Below are positions 17,304-24,807 of a stretch of DNA of 30,881 bases, one piece after another; the stretch's first letter is position 1; each line of letters starts with the position of its first letter. Both the position numbers and the translations under genes were made by a program. Under the pieces are notes generated by a model, which was given only the letters and a program-made list of their open reading frames with translations, was not told where the DNA came from and ran no database searches. Origin of the DNA: JBOHER01 sp050701115 (GTDB lineage Bacteria > Actinomycetota > Actinomycetes > Mycobacteriales > Pseudonocardiaceae); contig JBOHER010000360.1 of NCBI GenBank assembly GCA_050701115.1, positions 1 through 30,881 on the forward strand, in the 5' to 3' direction.

Positions 17304-17331
17304 TTTCGGGCATCGTGGCGCTCCCGGCGTC

Positions 17332-17955
17332 TCAGCGTGCGGCGAGCGCGGCGAGCACCCGGCCGAAGAGGTCGTCGGGAACCGCGTCCTCGTCGATGCT
17401 GCCCTCGACGGCGAACCCGTTGGACAGCGCCAGGATCACGACGGCCGTCTCGTCGGGACTGAACGGGAGTGTCAGCCCGTGCCGGTGGGCGATCCGCTCG
17501 ATCTGTCCGGCCAGCGCCGTGCGCAGCTGCCGTCGTCGGTCGCGCAGGGCGTCGCGGATCGCGGGGTCGCCGGTAGGCGCTACGGCGTAGGAGATCAGCA
17601 GTCGCTGCCACCTCGCGTCGGTGTGGATCGCCGCGACCAGCCGCGCCCCCGCGTCACGCAGCGCCCCGCCGGTGTCCGAGGTGTCGTCGAAAACTTCGGC
17701 CGCGGCCCGCTGCCGGTCGACGACGTGCTCCTCCATCAGCGCGAGCACCAGGTCGTTCTTGCTGCGGAAGCTCGAGTACACCGCTCCCTTGGTGAGGCCT
17801 GCGGCCGCAGCGACATCGTCCACCGACGCGGCCTCGATGCCTCGCTCGGCGAACACCTCCTCGGCGGCGACCAGCACCCTGCGCCTGGTCTCCTCGCGCG
17901 TCGGACGACGGCGTGTGGCCCGCGCGGACCGTGCCCGGCCGGTCGATGCGGTCAC
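17332..17955 (-). CDS. TetR-family transcriptional regulator
   Basis: 207 residues from GTG 17955, which shares GTGA with the lipase stop; the frame continues upstream only as overlap. A basic N-terminus is followed by a TetR helix-turn-helix (about 25-70: RRRVLVAAEEVFAERG, then SVDDVAAAAGLTKGAVYSSF) and a helical ligand-binding C-terminal region. It is cotranscribed with the lipase and probably represses the shared promoter by binding the palindromes at 19235-19265. The mce operon starts 175 bp downstream on the same strand, so it could also control that operon; this is inference. Confidence 0.9.
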   Translation of the reverse strand: MTASTGRARSARATRRRPTREETRRRVLVAAEEVFAERGIEAASVDDVAAAAGLTKGAVYSSFRSKNDLVLALMEEHVVDRQRAAAEVFDDTSDTGGALRDAGARLVAAIHTDARWQRLLISYAVAPTGDPAIRDALRDRRRQLRTALAGQIERIAHRHGLTLPFSPDETAVVILALSNGFAVEGSIDEDAVPDDLFGRVLAALAAR

Positions 17956-19220
17956 GGCTGGTTCGTGCAGGTGTTGGGGGCGGCCTGGCCGGAGAACCGG
18001 CCGGCCAGGTAGTCCACCGCGAGCGGGGCACCGGTGATCGCGCCGATCACGTGGTCGCCCAGCACGGCGGGCTGGAACAGCACGGTGGCACCGCCGGCGC
18101 ACCAGTCGCCATACAGCTGCAGGGCCTGGTCAAACAGCACCAGCTCGTCCGTCGGCGAGTGATAGATCATGACCGGCGCCGAGGGAGCCACCGACCCCAG
18201 GCGGATGTCCTGCAGCACGCGCTGCCATTCCGGCAGCGACATCGGATCGTCCACCGTGGTGTAGCTGTCCAGCTTGCGGAAGGCGTACTTGATGGCGAAC
18301 TCCTCGACGCATTGGGTGCTGATGTCGGCGACCGCGGCCTTGCCCTCCTCGGTGAGGATCTCCTCGAACGGCGTGTCGCGGTAGGCGGTGGCCAGGCCGA
18401 CCGCGCCCGCGAGCACGAGACCGCTGGCCGGGCCGCCATCGTGCACCCGCGCCATGGCCTCCACGTCGGCGGGCGCGGCACCAACGGCCGCCCCCGCGAC
18501 GTCGAGTTCGGGTGCGTAGCCGGGCGCCAGTTCGGCCGCCCACCCGGTCGCCAAGCCGCCCTCCGAGTAGCCCCAGAGCCCGACCGGAGCCTCCGCGCTC
18601 AGCCCCGCCTCGGGGAGGTGCTGCGCGGCCCGTGCGGCGTCGAGCATGGCGTGCCCGAGAGACCGGCCCGCCACGTAGGTGTGCGGGCCTGGCGTCCCCA
18701 GCCCCTCGTAGTCGGTCACCACGACGGCCCAGCCCCGGTGGAGCGCCTGGCCGAAAAGGCTGAACTCGCGCTCGGAGCCGGTCGCCATCCGGTACGACGG
18801 CGCGCACTCGGGACCGAGCCCGTGCGTGCCGACCCCGTAGGACACCAGCGGGCGTGGCCCGTCTGGCGCCCCGGTCGCCGGTACCAGCACCGTGCCGGAG
18901 ACGGCGTTCGGCTGATGGGTCGCAGAGGTGGACCGGTAGAGGATCTGCCACGCCGTGACCTCGACGGGGAAACCGTTGCCCGACACATCGACCGGCCGCG
19001 ACCGCAGGATGGTCCCCGGCGGCACATCGGGCAGCGGGTCCGGCGGGGTGTAGAACGGATCCTGCTGGGGCGGGGTCACCTGCTGGGCCATGGAGGCGAC
19101 CGGCAACGAGGTGGGAACGGCGGCAGCGGCGGACTGGGCGCCGAGGGCCACGATCAGCAGGGCACCCACCACCGTCGCGACGTAGCGGGTCGGGCTGTGG
19201 CGCTGGCGGTGCGGAGACAT
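17952..19220 (-). CDS. Secreted LIP-family lipase/esterase
   Basis: 422 residues from ATG 19220 (AAGGTGG about 6 nt upstream; a GTG nine nt earlier lies inside that Shine-Dalgarno). A Sec signal peptide is visible: basic HRQRH start, hydrophobic core VATVVGALLIVALG, and an Ala-rich cleavage region. The mature part is an alpha/beta hydrolase of the LIP family (PF03583-like): nucleophile Ser219 in GYSEG, acid Asp358 in SPTDE, base His390 in GDHV. It would hydrolyse ester lipids outside the cell. It is followed directly by its TetR gene, and its position beside an Mce importer suggests that released lipids are taken up; the substrate is not determinable from sequence. Confidence 0.88.
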   Translation of the reverse strand: MSPHRQRHSPTRYVATVVGALLIVALGAQSAAAAVPTSLPVASMAQQVTPPQQDPFYTPPDPLPDVPPGTILRSRPVDVSGNGFPVEVTAWQILYRSTSATHQPNAVSGTVLVPATGAPDGPRPLVSYGVGTHGLGPECAPSYRMATGSEREFSLFGQALHRGWAVVVTDYEGLGTPGPHTYVAGRSLGHAMLDAARAAQHLPEAGLSAEAPVGLWGYSEGGLATGWAAELAPGYAPELDVAGAAVGAAPADVEAMARVHDGGPASGLVLAGAVGLATAYRDTPFEEILTEEGKAAVADISTQCVEEFAIKYAFRKLDSYTTVDDPMSLPEWQRVLQDIRLGSVAPSAPVMIYHSPTDELVLFDQALQLYGDWCAGGATVLFQPAVLGDHVIGAITGAPLAVDYLAGRFSGQAAPNTCTNQP

Positions 19221-19234
19221 CGTTGCCACCTTCG

Positions 19235-19265
19235 ATACTGTTTAGTATTGAATACCGGACGGTAT
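19235..19265. promoter_or_regulatory. Tandem palindromic operators, probable TetR sites
   Basis: ATACTGTTTAGTAT (19235-19248) and ATACCGGACGGTAT (19252-19265) are two perfect inverted repeats (5-bp arms, 4-nt spacers) whose centres are 17 bp apart. The inner arms also form GTATTGAATAC. The second palindrome covers the predicted -10 box. The layout fits binding of two TetR dimers that repress the lipase-TetR unit. Confidence 0.75.
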
Positions 19266-19288
19266 CCCGCGCCCGCCGGTACCGTCAA
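19259..19288 (-). promoter_or_regulatory. Predicted promoter of the lipase-TetR operon
   Basis: On the minus strand TTGACG (-35, 19283-19288) and TACCGT (-10, 19259-19264) are separated by 18 nt. The -10 box lies inside the second palindrome, giving a simple occlusion model for repression. Transcription would begin near 19252. Confidence 0.6.
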
Positions 19289-19318
19289 GAGATCCCGGTT
19301 TCGGCCGGATCGGAAGTC

Positions 19319-19333
19319 TGTCGCTCGGCGACA
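19319..19333 (-). terminator. Hairpin after the alpha/beta hydrolase
   Basis: TGTCGC (19319-19324) and GCGACA (19328-19333) form a perfect 6-bp stem with a 3-nt loop about 50 nt beyond the hydrolase stop. There is no U-tract, so termination is uncertain. Confidence 0.35.
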
Positions 19334-19381
19334 ACCGGATACACCTGCTCGCTGGCCGCGCTCGACGGCGGCAGCACAACG

Positions 19382-20251
19382 TCAGGCCGCCTCGTCGTTC
19401 CGGGTGAGGAAGGCGAGCACTGCGCTCTCCCAGGCGGCCTTCTGCTCGATCATCGCCCAGTGCCCGCAGTTGGGGAACACGTGCAACTCCACGTCGGGGA
19501 TGGTCCGCATCGGCACGATCGCCATGTCCAGCGGGCTGACGCGGTCGTCACGGCCCCAGGTGATGAGGGTCTTGGCCTTGACCTTGTGCAACATCGCCCA
19601 ATAAGGCGGGGCGTCCGATGCCGCTGCCGCCGCGGCGCGAGCCGCGAGTGCACCCCTGCCGTACATCCTGCGCGCGCCTGCGAGCGTGGCCGGGTCGGTG
19701 GCCTGCGTCCAGCGCTCCTCGATGAGTTCCTCGGTGACCAGCGCGGGGTCATAGACCATCGAGTGCAGCCACTGGATCAGCTTCTCCCGGGTCGGGTTCT
19801 CGGTGAACTCCACCAGCAAGTTGATGCCTTCGCCGGGGCCTGGGCTGAACAGGTTCCGGCCCATGCCGCCGATGGTCACCATCCGGCGGATCCGATCCGG
19901 ATGGGCGATGGCGACCTGGGTCGCGATGATCCCGCCCATGGAGTTTCCGATCACGTGGACCTGCCGCAGACCGAGCCCGTCAAGGAATCGGATGACCGCG
20001 CCGGGTGCGGCCACCATCGGGTGCTCGTCCGTTGGATCGCTGACCCCGAAGCCGGGAAACTCGAGCACCAGACAACGGAAGTACTTCGAGAACTCGGCCA
20101 GATTGCCGCGGTAGTTTCGCCACCCGCTCACCCCCGGGCCGGAACCGTGCAGCATCAGCAGCGCCAGCCCGTCGCCCGCCTCGTGGTAGCGCAGCACACC
20201 GTGCTCCGTCCGCAACTCACGCAACGTTGACTCGTAGCTCAGATCCGGCAT
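19382..20251 (-). CDS. Alpha/beta hydrolase, meta-cleavage-product hydrolase (HsaD/BphD-like)
   Basis: 289 residues. The oxyanion motif LHGSGPGVSGW (about 34-44) is characteristic of carbon-carbon bond hydrolases that split meta-cleavage products. The triad is Ser104 in GNSMGG, Asp236 in WGRDDRVSP, and His264 in NCGHW. Length matches the family (about 285). HsaD acts in sterol-ring breakdown and BphD in aromatic breakdown, but the genes that normally accompany them (extradiol dioxygenase, hydratase, aldolase) are not in this window, so the pathway is uncertain. The ATG has only a weak Shine-Dalgarno. Its stop lies 116 bp before the lipase promoter region, and the unit is separate from the lipase operon. 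Confidence 0.85.
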   Translation of the reverse strand: MPDLSYESTLRELRTEHGVLRYHEAGDGLALLMLHGSGPGVSGWRNYRGNLAEFSKYFRCLVLEFPGFGVSDPTDEHPMVAAPGAVIRFLDGLGLRQVHVIGNSMGGIIATQVAIAHPDRIRRMVTIGGMGRNLFSPGPGEGINLLVEFTENPTREKLIQWLHSMVYDPALVTEELIEERWTQATDPATLAGARRMYGRGALAARAAAAAASDAPPYWAMLHKVKAKTLITWGRDDRVSPLDMAIVPMRTIPDVELHVFPNCGHWAMIEQKAAWESAVLAFLTRNDEAA

Positions 20252-20392
20252 AGGGAAAACCTAGCCGGGGGCGGCGAACGATCAGACGCACGCGTCCCGA
20301 TCAGCGAGACCCGCCCGGCACCACCTTCGCCGACCGCTCGTAGCGATCTATTGACCGGAGAACGCTGTCAGGACTCCAGAGCTCTCTGCCGG

Positions 20393-21832
20393 CTAGGGCA
20401 GGCGCACCTCCCGCGAGTCGAGCAGCCGGTCTCCTGCTCGCAGAGTGGCGCGGACCAGCGCACCACGAAGCTGGTCAGCGCTCACCCCGGTCGCGAGCAG
20501 GCAGGTGTGTGGCTGATCCGCCGGAACCGCGGCCTCGCACGCACCGAGGGTCACCTCGCCTGCTTCGGCGACAAGGCGCAGCACACCGGGCCTGCGTGCC
20601 ACCGTCCGCACGATCAGGTCGCCGTGCGCCACCGACACCTGCGGTGCGGCGAGCACTGACCCATCCGGAGCGGGCAATGGCCCCGGCACATCAGGAGCAC
20701 GGCGCTGTGCCGACACCGGCGCCGTACCCTGCTCGGCGGTCTGCCCATTGGGCGCCAGCGCCAGCGGCGCGGTGCCCACCCCGAGCGACACGGTGGCGCT
20801 GCGCGGATTCAACGGGAAGTCGTTGCCCTTTTCCCGCGCCGAGAAACGGAAACTGTCCGGCCCGGAGTAGCCGAGTTTGGGCGTGTAGGTCACCGTCGAA
20901 CCGTCGAACCACTCCCCGACCGGCTTGTCGAGCTTGCCGTGCCGGGGCGCTTCGTCGATGCGGAACTGCACACTGCTGGGGCTGCCGAACTTCTCGGCCC
21001 GCAACGTCAGGAATGACGGCAACAGCCGGCTTACCCGCGCGGAGAACGGGGTGGCGACATAGCCGGGGACCACCGCGTCGGCAAAGGCGGGCTGGTTGTC
21101 CTCGTTGGTCTCGGCGATCACGCCGCCAGGGTCCACATCGGACCGAAGCGAATACTTCCCCGGCAGCACACGGGAAATGTCGACCCATTGGAAGGGAAGG
21201 CTCCGGTGATAGAAGTCCCGCCAGCCCGCCGAGATGCCCATCGTGATCTCGAGGACCTCAGGCTTGTTCTGCTCACAGAACGACCCGCCGGAAATCGTGT
21301 AGAAGGCACTGGATCCGCCCCAGTCATCCACCCGCGTCGAGTCGATCAGGCAGAAGCCGACTTTCTGCGACGGCGCGACTTCGGCCGTGCGGCCGCTGTT
21401 CCACAGCGAGTAGGCGGCCGCGTTGCGCAGATGCCAATGGTTATGCCCGTCCGCGGGCTCGAACAGCACGCGCGGCGCAGGCACGTTGGTCAGATCCACA
21501 TAGCCACCATCGGTGTCATAGACCCGTTGGTGCACCACGCTCATTTCTCCGGACACCGGTGCGGACCCGCGCAGCTCCACGGCACCGTAGCCGCCGTTGT
21601 GTACATAACCGTCGAAGCGCAGCAGCCAACGAGTGCCCGCGGAGTCCGTGTAGGTCTGGACCGTGGGGTTCGTCGCCGGATCGGCGACGAGATCGGGCAG
21701 TACCGGGGGGCTTTGCGCCCCGGCGGACGTCGCGGTCGACGCGGCGATCGCCGCGGCTGCGAGCAGGGCCGCGGGGACGGCCCGGGCGCCGAAGCGCCCG
21801 GACCGTCCCTGTCGATCTCCGATCGCAGACAT
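20393..21832 (-). CDS. Secreted lysyl-oxidase-like protein with Ig-like domain
   Basis: 479 residues. Signal peptide: basic start, Ala-rich core, cleavage near AGAQ (about 40). Residues about 45-260 match the lysyl oxidase fold (PF01186-like): copper-type motif DGHNHWHL with His130/132/134, FCLIDS (160-165), and GISAGWRDFYHRSLPFQWVD, in which Tyr208 aligns with the cofactor Tyr of animal LOX. Residues about 270-345 form a Big_9/cadherin-like Ig repeat (GKLDKP, VTYTPKLGYSGPDSFRF). The Lys that forms the LTQ cofactor in animal enzymes is not visible between FCLIDS and FC, so amine-oxidase chemistry is doubtful. A GTG at 21841 overlapping the previous stop is an alternative start. It is probably cotranscribed with the secreted protein upstream. 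Confidence 0.82.
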   Translation of the reverse strand: MSAIGDRQGRSGRFGARAVPAALLAAAAIAASTATSAGAQSPPVLPDLVADPATNPTVQTYTDSAGTRWLLRFDGYVHNGGYGAVELRGSAPVSGEMSVVHQRVYDTDGGYVDLTNVPAPRVLFEPADGHNHWHLRNAAAYSLWNSGRTAEVAPSQKVGFCLIDSTRVDDWGGSSAFYTISGGSFCEQNKPEVLEITMGISAGWRDFYHRSLPFQWVDISRVLPGKYSLRSDVDPGGVIAETNEDNQPAFADAVVPGYVATPFSARVSRLLPSFLTLRAEKFGSPSSVQFRIDEAPRHGKLDKPVGEWFDGSTVTYTPKLGYSGPDSFRFSAREKGNDFPLNPRSATVSLGVGTAPLALAPNGQTAEQGTAPVSAQRRAPDVPGPLPAPDGSVLAAPQVSVAHGDLIVRTVARRPGVLRLVAEAGEVTLGACEAAVPADQPHTCLLATGVSADQLRGALVRATLRAGDRLLDSREVRLP

Positions 21833-21837
21833 CGCAC

Positions 21838-22746
21838 TCACTCGGGGTGCACGTCTGCTTCGGCGTGCGCCAGCTTCAGATCGACGATCTGGGAGCTGGT
21901 GGGCGGCAGCGGAGTCACCAGACTGACCTTGATCCGAACCGCATTGGCGGAGATCCCGCCCGGGATCAATTCCGTCTCGTGCAGCATGACCGTGACACAC
22001 AGTTCGCCGGGCCCGTCCGGGTTCTCGAAGCACTCACTGAAGCCCGAGTTCGGCGGAACCTGGTCCTCTGGAAGGGCGCCACCCTCACCGTCGATGTCGA
22101 TCGAGCCACCGATGATGGTCACCTGGGATGATCTCTCGACGCTGCCGTCGCCCAGCAGTTTCGCAACGGTGACGGTCTCGAGCACCTTCGCGGTCAGCAC
22201 GACCGGGATGCCCTGGGTCGGCGTGATGTTGTTCAGGTCGACCGTGGCGTCCTCGTAGGTCACCCGTGTCTTGCAGCCGTCCTGCGGATTTCCGCTGTTT
22301 TCCGCGTCCAGCGTCTTAGCCGTGATAACCGGCTCAGTGGCACCGGTCAGCGGGAACACCACGCTGAGGTCGGAGAAGGTGTCCCGGTCCGGGAACACAT
22401 CCTGCTCAGTGGAGGTGATCGGGCCTACGAAGCCGGTCGCGATACCTGACACGTCAAGGCGGAAGTCGTAGGCGATTCCAGTGCACCTACCACCCTCGGG
22501 CGGCTTGGTGGTCGTCGTCTCGGACGGCTTGGTTTCCGTAGTCGTCGTCTCGGACGGCTTGGGATCCGTTGTGGTCGTCGTTTCCCCCGCTGCCTTGGGA
22601 CCTTTGCCCGCCGATTGCCCGGCCGGCGTCGCCGGGCCGTCATTACCGGCCGAGGCCCATGGGCCCACAACCAACGCGGCTACCGCGAGCGCCGAGGCGA
22701 TGGCGGAGCCGAGCGCGAGCACTGCTCGGCGTCTTTTGATAAGCAT
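21838..22746 (-). CDS. Secreted protein with Thr-rich linker, unknown function
   Basis: 302 residues. ATG 22746 has a strong GGGAGGAG seven nt upstream. A signal peptide or anchor (KRRR start, hydrophobic about 8-32) precedes a low-complexity linker (about 50-83) of repeated ETTTT and KPSETTTT units, typical of cell-wall-spanning stalks. The rest is a beta-rich globular domain with Cys pairs (RCTG, DGCKT, SECFE, ELCVT) and regular strands. It vaguely resembles the choice-of-anchor P group, but I do not claim this. The stop lies next to the lysyl-oxidase-like gene, so both are probably one secreted unit. Confidence 0.75.
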   Translation of the reverse strand: MLIKRRRAVLALGSAIASALAVAALVVGPWASAGNDGPATPAGQSAGKGPKAAGETTTTTDPKPSETTTTETKPSETTTTKPPEGGRCTGIAYDFRLDVSGIATGFVGPITSTEQDVFPDRDTFSDLSVVFPLTGATEPVITAKTLDAENSGNPQDGCKTRVTYEDATVDLNNITPTQGIPVVLTAKVLETVTVAKLLGDGSVERSSQVTIIGGSIDIDGEGGALPEDQVPPNSGFSECFENPDGPGELCVTVMLHETELIPGGISANAVRIKVSLVTPLPPTSSQIVDLKLAHAEADVHPE

Positions 22747-22853
22747 CGAGTCGCTCCTCCCATCGGAGTCGTCCCCCACGACGCGCGCCGTGCGGGGTAA
22801 AGCCACACACCAGTTGGCCTTGACCCGTGCTCGCGTTACCTCCCTCACACATT

Positions 22854-22873
22854 TGTCACCCGATCGGGTGACA
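22854..22873. promoter_or_regulatory. Perfect 20-bp palindrome, probable TetR operator
   Basis: TGTCACCCGATCGGGTGACA is identical on both strands. It lies four nt after the TetR stop and about 110-130 bp upstream of the secreted-protein start. No U-tract follows on either strand, which argues against a simple terminator. The length and symmetry fit a TetR operator that controls the downstream secreted-protein/LOX pair. Confidence 0.65.
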
Positions 22874-22876
22874 GGG

Positions 22877-23551
22877 TCAATCGCCTGGCCCAGCAGGCGT
22901 CGTATCGGCGACCGTTCGTGATCGCGCCGGATCGAGCAGCATCAGCACCTGGTCGTGGCACCAGCGGCGATACTCCCGGGAGGTCGGATCGCTACCCAGG
23001 ATCGACCGCACATGCTCCGGCAGCGCCAGCGGCGCGAACGTCAAGGCGTACCAGAGCAGGAGCACGAACCGCGGATCCGGATCGACGGCGATCTCACCCT
23101 CAGCCTGGCGTTGTCGCAGCCGGTCGACCTCGGCGCGCAGCCCTGCCTGCAAGGCCGCGGCTGCCTCGTCGTCATCACCGGCGTGGTCACCGAGCGCCTG
23201 CCAGATCACCAGCCGGGACCAGTCGGGGCGGTCGAGAACGGCATCGAGATAGGCGGCGAACGACGTTCCGAAGGTGGTGCCAGCCGGAACCCGAGCCGAC
23301 TCGGCCTCGGCCCATCGACGCCGCAGCTCGTCCAGCAGGCCTTGCTTGCCACCGAAGTGATACGAGATCAGCTGCTGATTGACCCCGGCTCGCTTGGCGA
23401 TGGCCGCTGTGCGGGCTCCCGAGTAGCCTTTCGCGCCGAACTCCGCCACCGCGGCCCGCAGGATCTTCTCCCTGGTGCGCTCGGCGGACTGGCCCCGCTC
23501 CTCCGAGTTCGCGGCACGGCGACGCGGTCGGGCGCCTTCCCGCCTGGCCAT
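22877..23551 (-). CDS. TetR-family transcriptional regulator
   Basis: 224 residues with a long basic N-terminus (about 1-24), a TetR helix-turn-helix (about 25-72: TREKILRAAVAEFGAKG, TAAIAKRAGVNQQLISYHFG), and a helical C-terminal effector domain rich in Arg, Ala and Trp. It is immediately upstream, on the same strand, of the 20-bp palindrome and the secreted-protein/LOX genes, and probably regulates them. The divergent intergenic region to the DUF2203 gene (23552-23769) does not contain a copy of that palindrome. Confidence 0.88.
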   Translation of the reverse strand: MARREGARPRRRAANSEERGQSAERTREKILRAAVAEFGAKGYSGARTAAIAKRAGVNQQLISYHFGGKQGLLDELRRRWAEAESARVPAGTTFGTSFAAYLDAVLDRPDWSRLVIWQALGDHAGDDDEAAAALQAGLRAEVDRLRQRQAEGEIAVDPDPRFVLLLWYALTFAPLALPEHVRSILGSDPTSREYRRWCHDQVLMLLDPARSRTVADTTPAGPGD

Positions 23552-23769
23552 GGAGGGCTATGCACAATTCAGTCGACAGCGGCGGGCCGGAGCTCGCGGA
23601 GGCCCGCTCGTGGCGGCTGGATTCAGGTGAGACACGCACGGCGGGTGCACCGACGGCCGTGCATAACCCGACTTTCGCCTAAAACACATGGTCTGAGGAT
23701 ACCCAGTTCAATCGCTTAACTGACCTCGGAGATGACGCGCGAAAAGCAGGTCGGTGGCAGGCTCGAAGC

Positions 23770-24144
23770 ATGGGATTGTTCACGGTGTCCGAGGCGCGAA
23801 TCGAACTCGACAATCTGCGGCCGGTGATCGCCGAACTCCTTGCCGTTCGAGCCGACGCGGCGGAACTGGCGGCTTCTCTGACGCCGGATGGCACACCGAC
23901 CGAACTCGGCGGCCTGCCCGAGTTGAAGGCCGCGCAAGCGCGGCTGGACGAGTTGCTGACGCTCATCCAGGAGACTGGTGCCGAGCTCAAGGGGTTCGCC
24001 CCACTACTGATCGACTTTCCCGCCGAACTCGCCGGTGTGCCCGTCCTGTTGTGCTGGCTGGAGGGTGACACCGACCTCGCGTGGTATCACCGGCTGGATC
24101 TCGGCTTCGCAGGCAGGCGTCCACTGCCGCCCGGTCCGAGCTGA
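23770..24144 (+). CDS. DUF2203-family protein
   Basis: 124 residues. Family pattern is clear: FTVSEARIELDNLRPVIAEL at the N-terminus, a helical hairpin, GAELKGFAPLLIDFPAEL, and the closing LCWLEGDTDLAWYHRLDLG followed by FAGRRPL. The function of the family is unknown. The ATG has a weak Shine-Dalgarno (GGCAGG). The 3' end is overlapped on the other strand by the open tail of the broken EamA gene, which is probably non-coding there. Confidence 0.85.
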   Translation: MGLFTVSEARIELDNLRPVIAELLAVRADAAELAASLTPDGTPTELGGLPELKAAQARLDELLTLIQETGAELKGFAPLLIDFPAELAGVPVLLCWLEGDTDLAWYHRLDLGFAGRRPLPPGPS

Positions 24145-24204
24145 CCGGGTCACGCGTAGCATCGCGACGCGACGATCTCGGCAGGCCGAGTTCCTCGAGG
24201 TGGC

Positions 24205-24775
24205 TCGGGTCCGGGACACCGCGACGCCTACCAGGCACAGCGCACCGCCGGCGAAGGTGAGCCAGCCGGGCAGCTCGCCGAGCGCGGCCCAGGACATCAG
24301 CACGACGATGGCCGGCACGACGTAGGTGGTGGCACCCATCTGCCCCGCAGTGGTGCGGGCCAGCGCGTAGGCCCAGGTGGTAAAGGCCAACGCGGTGGGA
24401 AAGACGCCCAGGTACAGCATGTTCATCGTCGCCGACGCCGGCGCCTGGTTCACCTCGGTGATCAGCTGACCGGCGAACGGCAGGCAGGCGATGGTCCCGA
24501 CCACCCCAGTTCAGCGCGACCATGTAGACGCCGAACCAGAGGATCCCGGAACCCACGATCCCCGGCCATGCCTGCCGTGCCGGCCACCCCGCACGCCGCG
24601 CGAGCAGGATGAGCCCGAGCACCACCGAGCCGGCGAGCAGCCTGCCCAGCGCGAGTGCTCCCAGACCGAAGTGCTCTCCCGCGCTGCGAATGGCGACGAA
24701 GGCCGAAGCCCACAGCAGCACCGTGACGGCAGCGGCAAGCAGCGCCCGCCGATCGATCGACGTCGGAGCGGTCAT
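24205..24775 (-). pseudogene. EamA/DMT-family transporter, broken by internal deletion
   Basis: From ATG 24775 the frame encodes three clear membrane helices of an EamA drug/metabolite transporter, up to FGVYMVALNWGG near 24505. Homology then jumps to another frame, VGTIACLPFAGQLI onward (from about 24504), giving the last four helices (TMNMLYLGVFPTALAF, then YVVPAIVVLMSWAALGE, then FAGGALCLVGVAV) down to about 24205. About 100 or more central residues of the usual 280-300 are missing and the reading frame shifts at the join. The original frame continues as Arg/His-rich nonsense. A base-call error cannot explain the loss of this much protein, so this is a deletion pseudogene. Confidence 0.8.
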
Positions 24776-24807
24776 GCGCCCAGCCTGTCGGGCGGCGCTT
24801 TCCAGCG

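Noticed and set aside
16377..17462. 361-codon plus-strand frame opposite the first permease gene
   Set aside because: Antisense shadow of a well-supported YrbE gene; composition is not protein-like.
17913..19604. 563-codon plus-strand frame opposite the lipase and hydrolase genes
   Set aside because: It crosses the lipase promoter and two real genes, is Arg/His-rich, and has no family features.
22854..22873. The 20-bp palindrome as an intrinsic terminator of the TetR gene
   Set aside because: It has no free loop beyond GATC, and neither strand has a U-tract after it; an operator explains the full symmetry better, though a dual role remains possible.
23559..23665. TATGCAC and GTGCATA arms 100 bp apart in the divergent TetR/DUF2203 region
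   Set aside because: Only 7 bp each and far apart; expected by chance at this scale.
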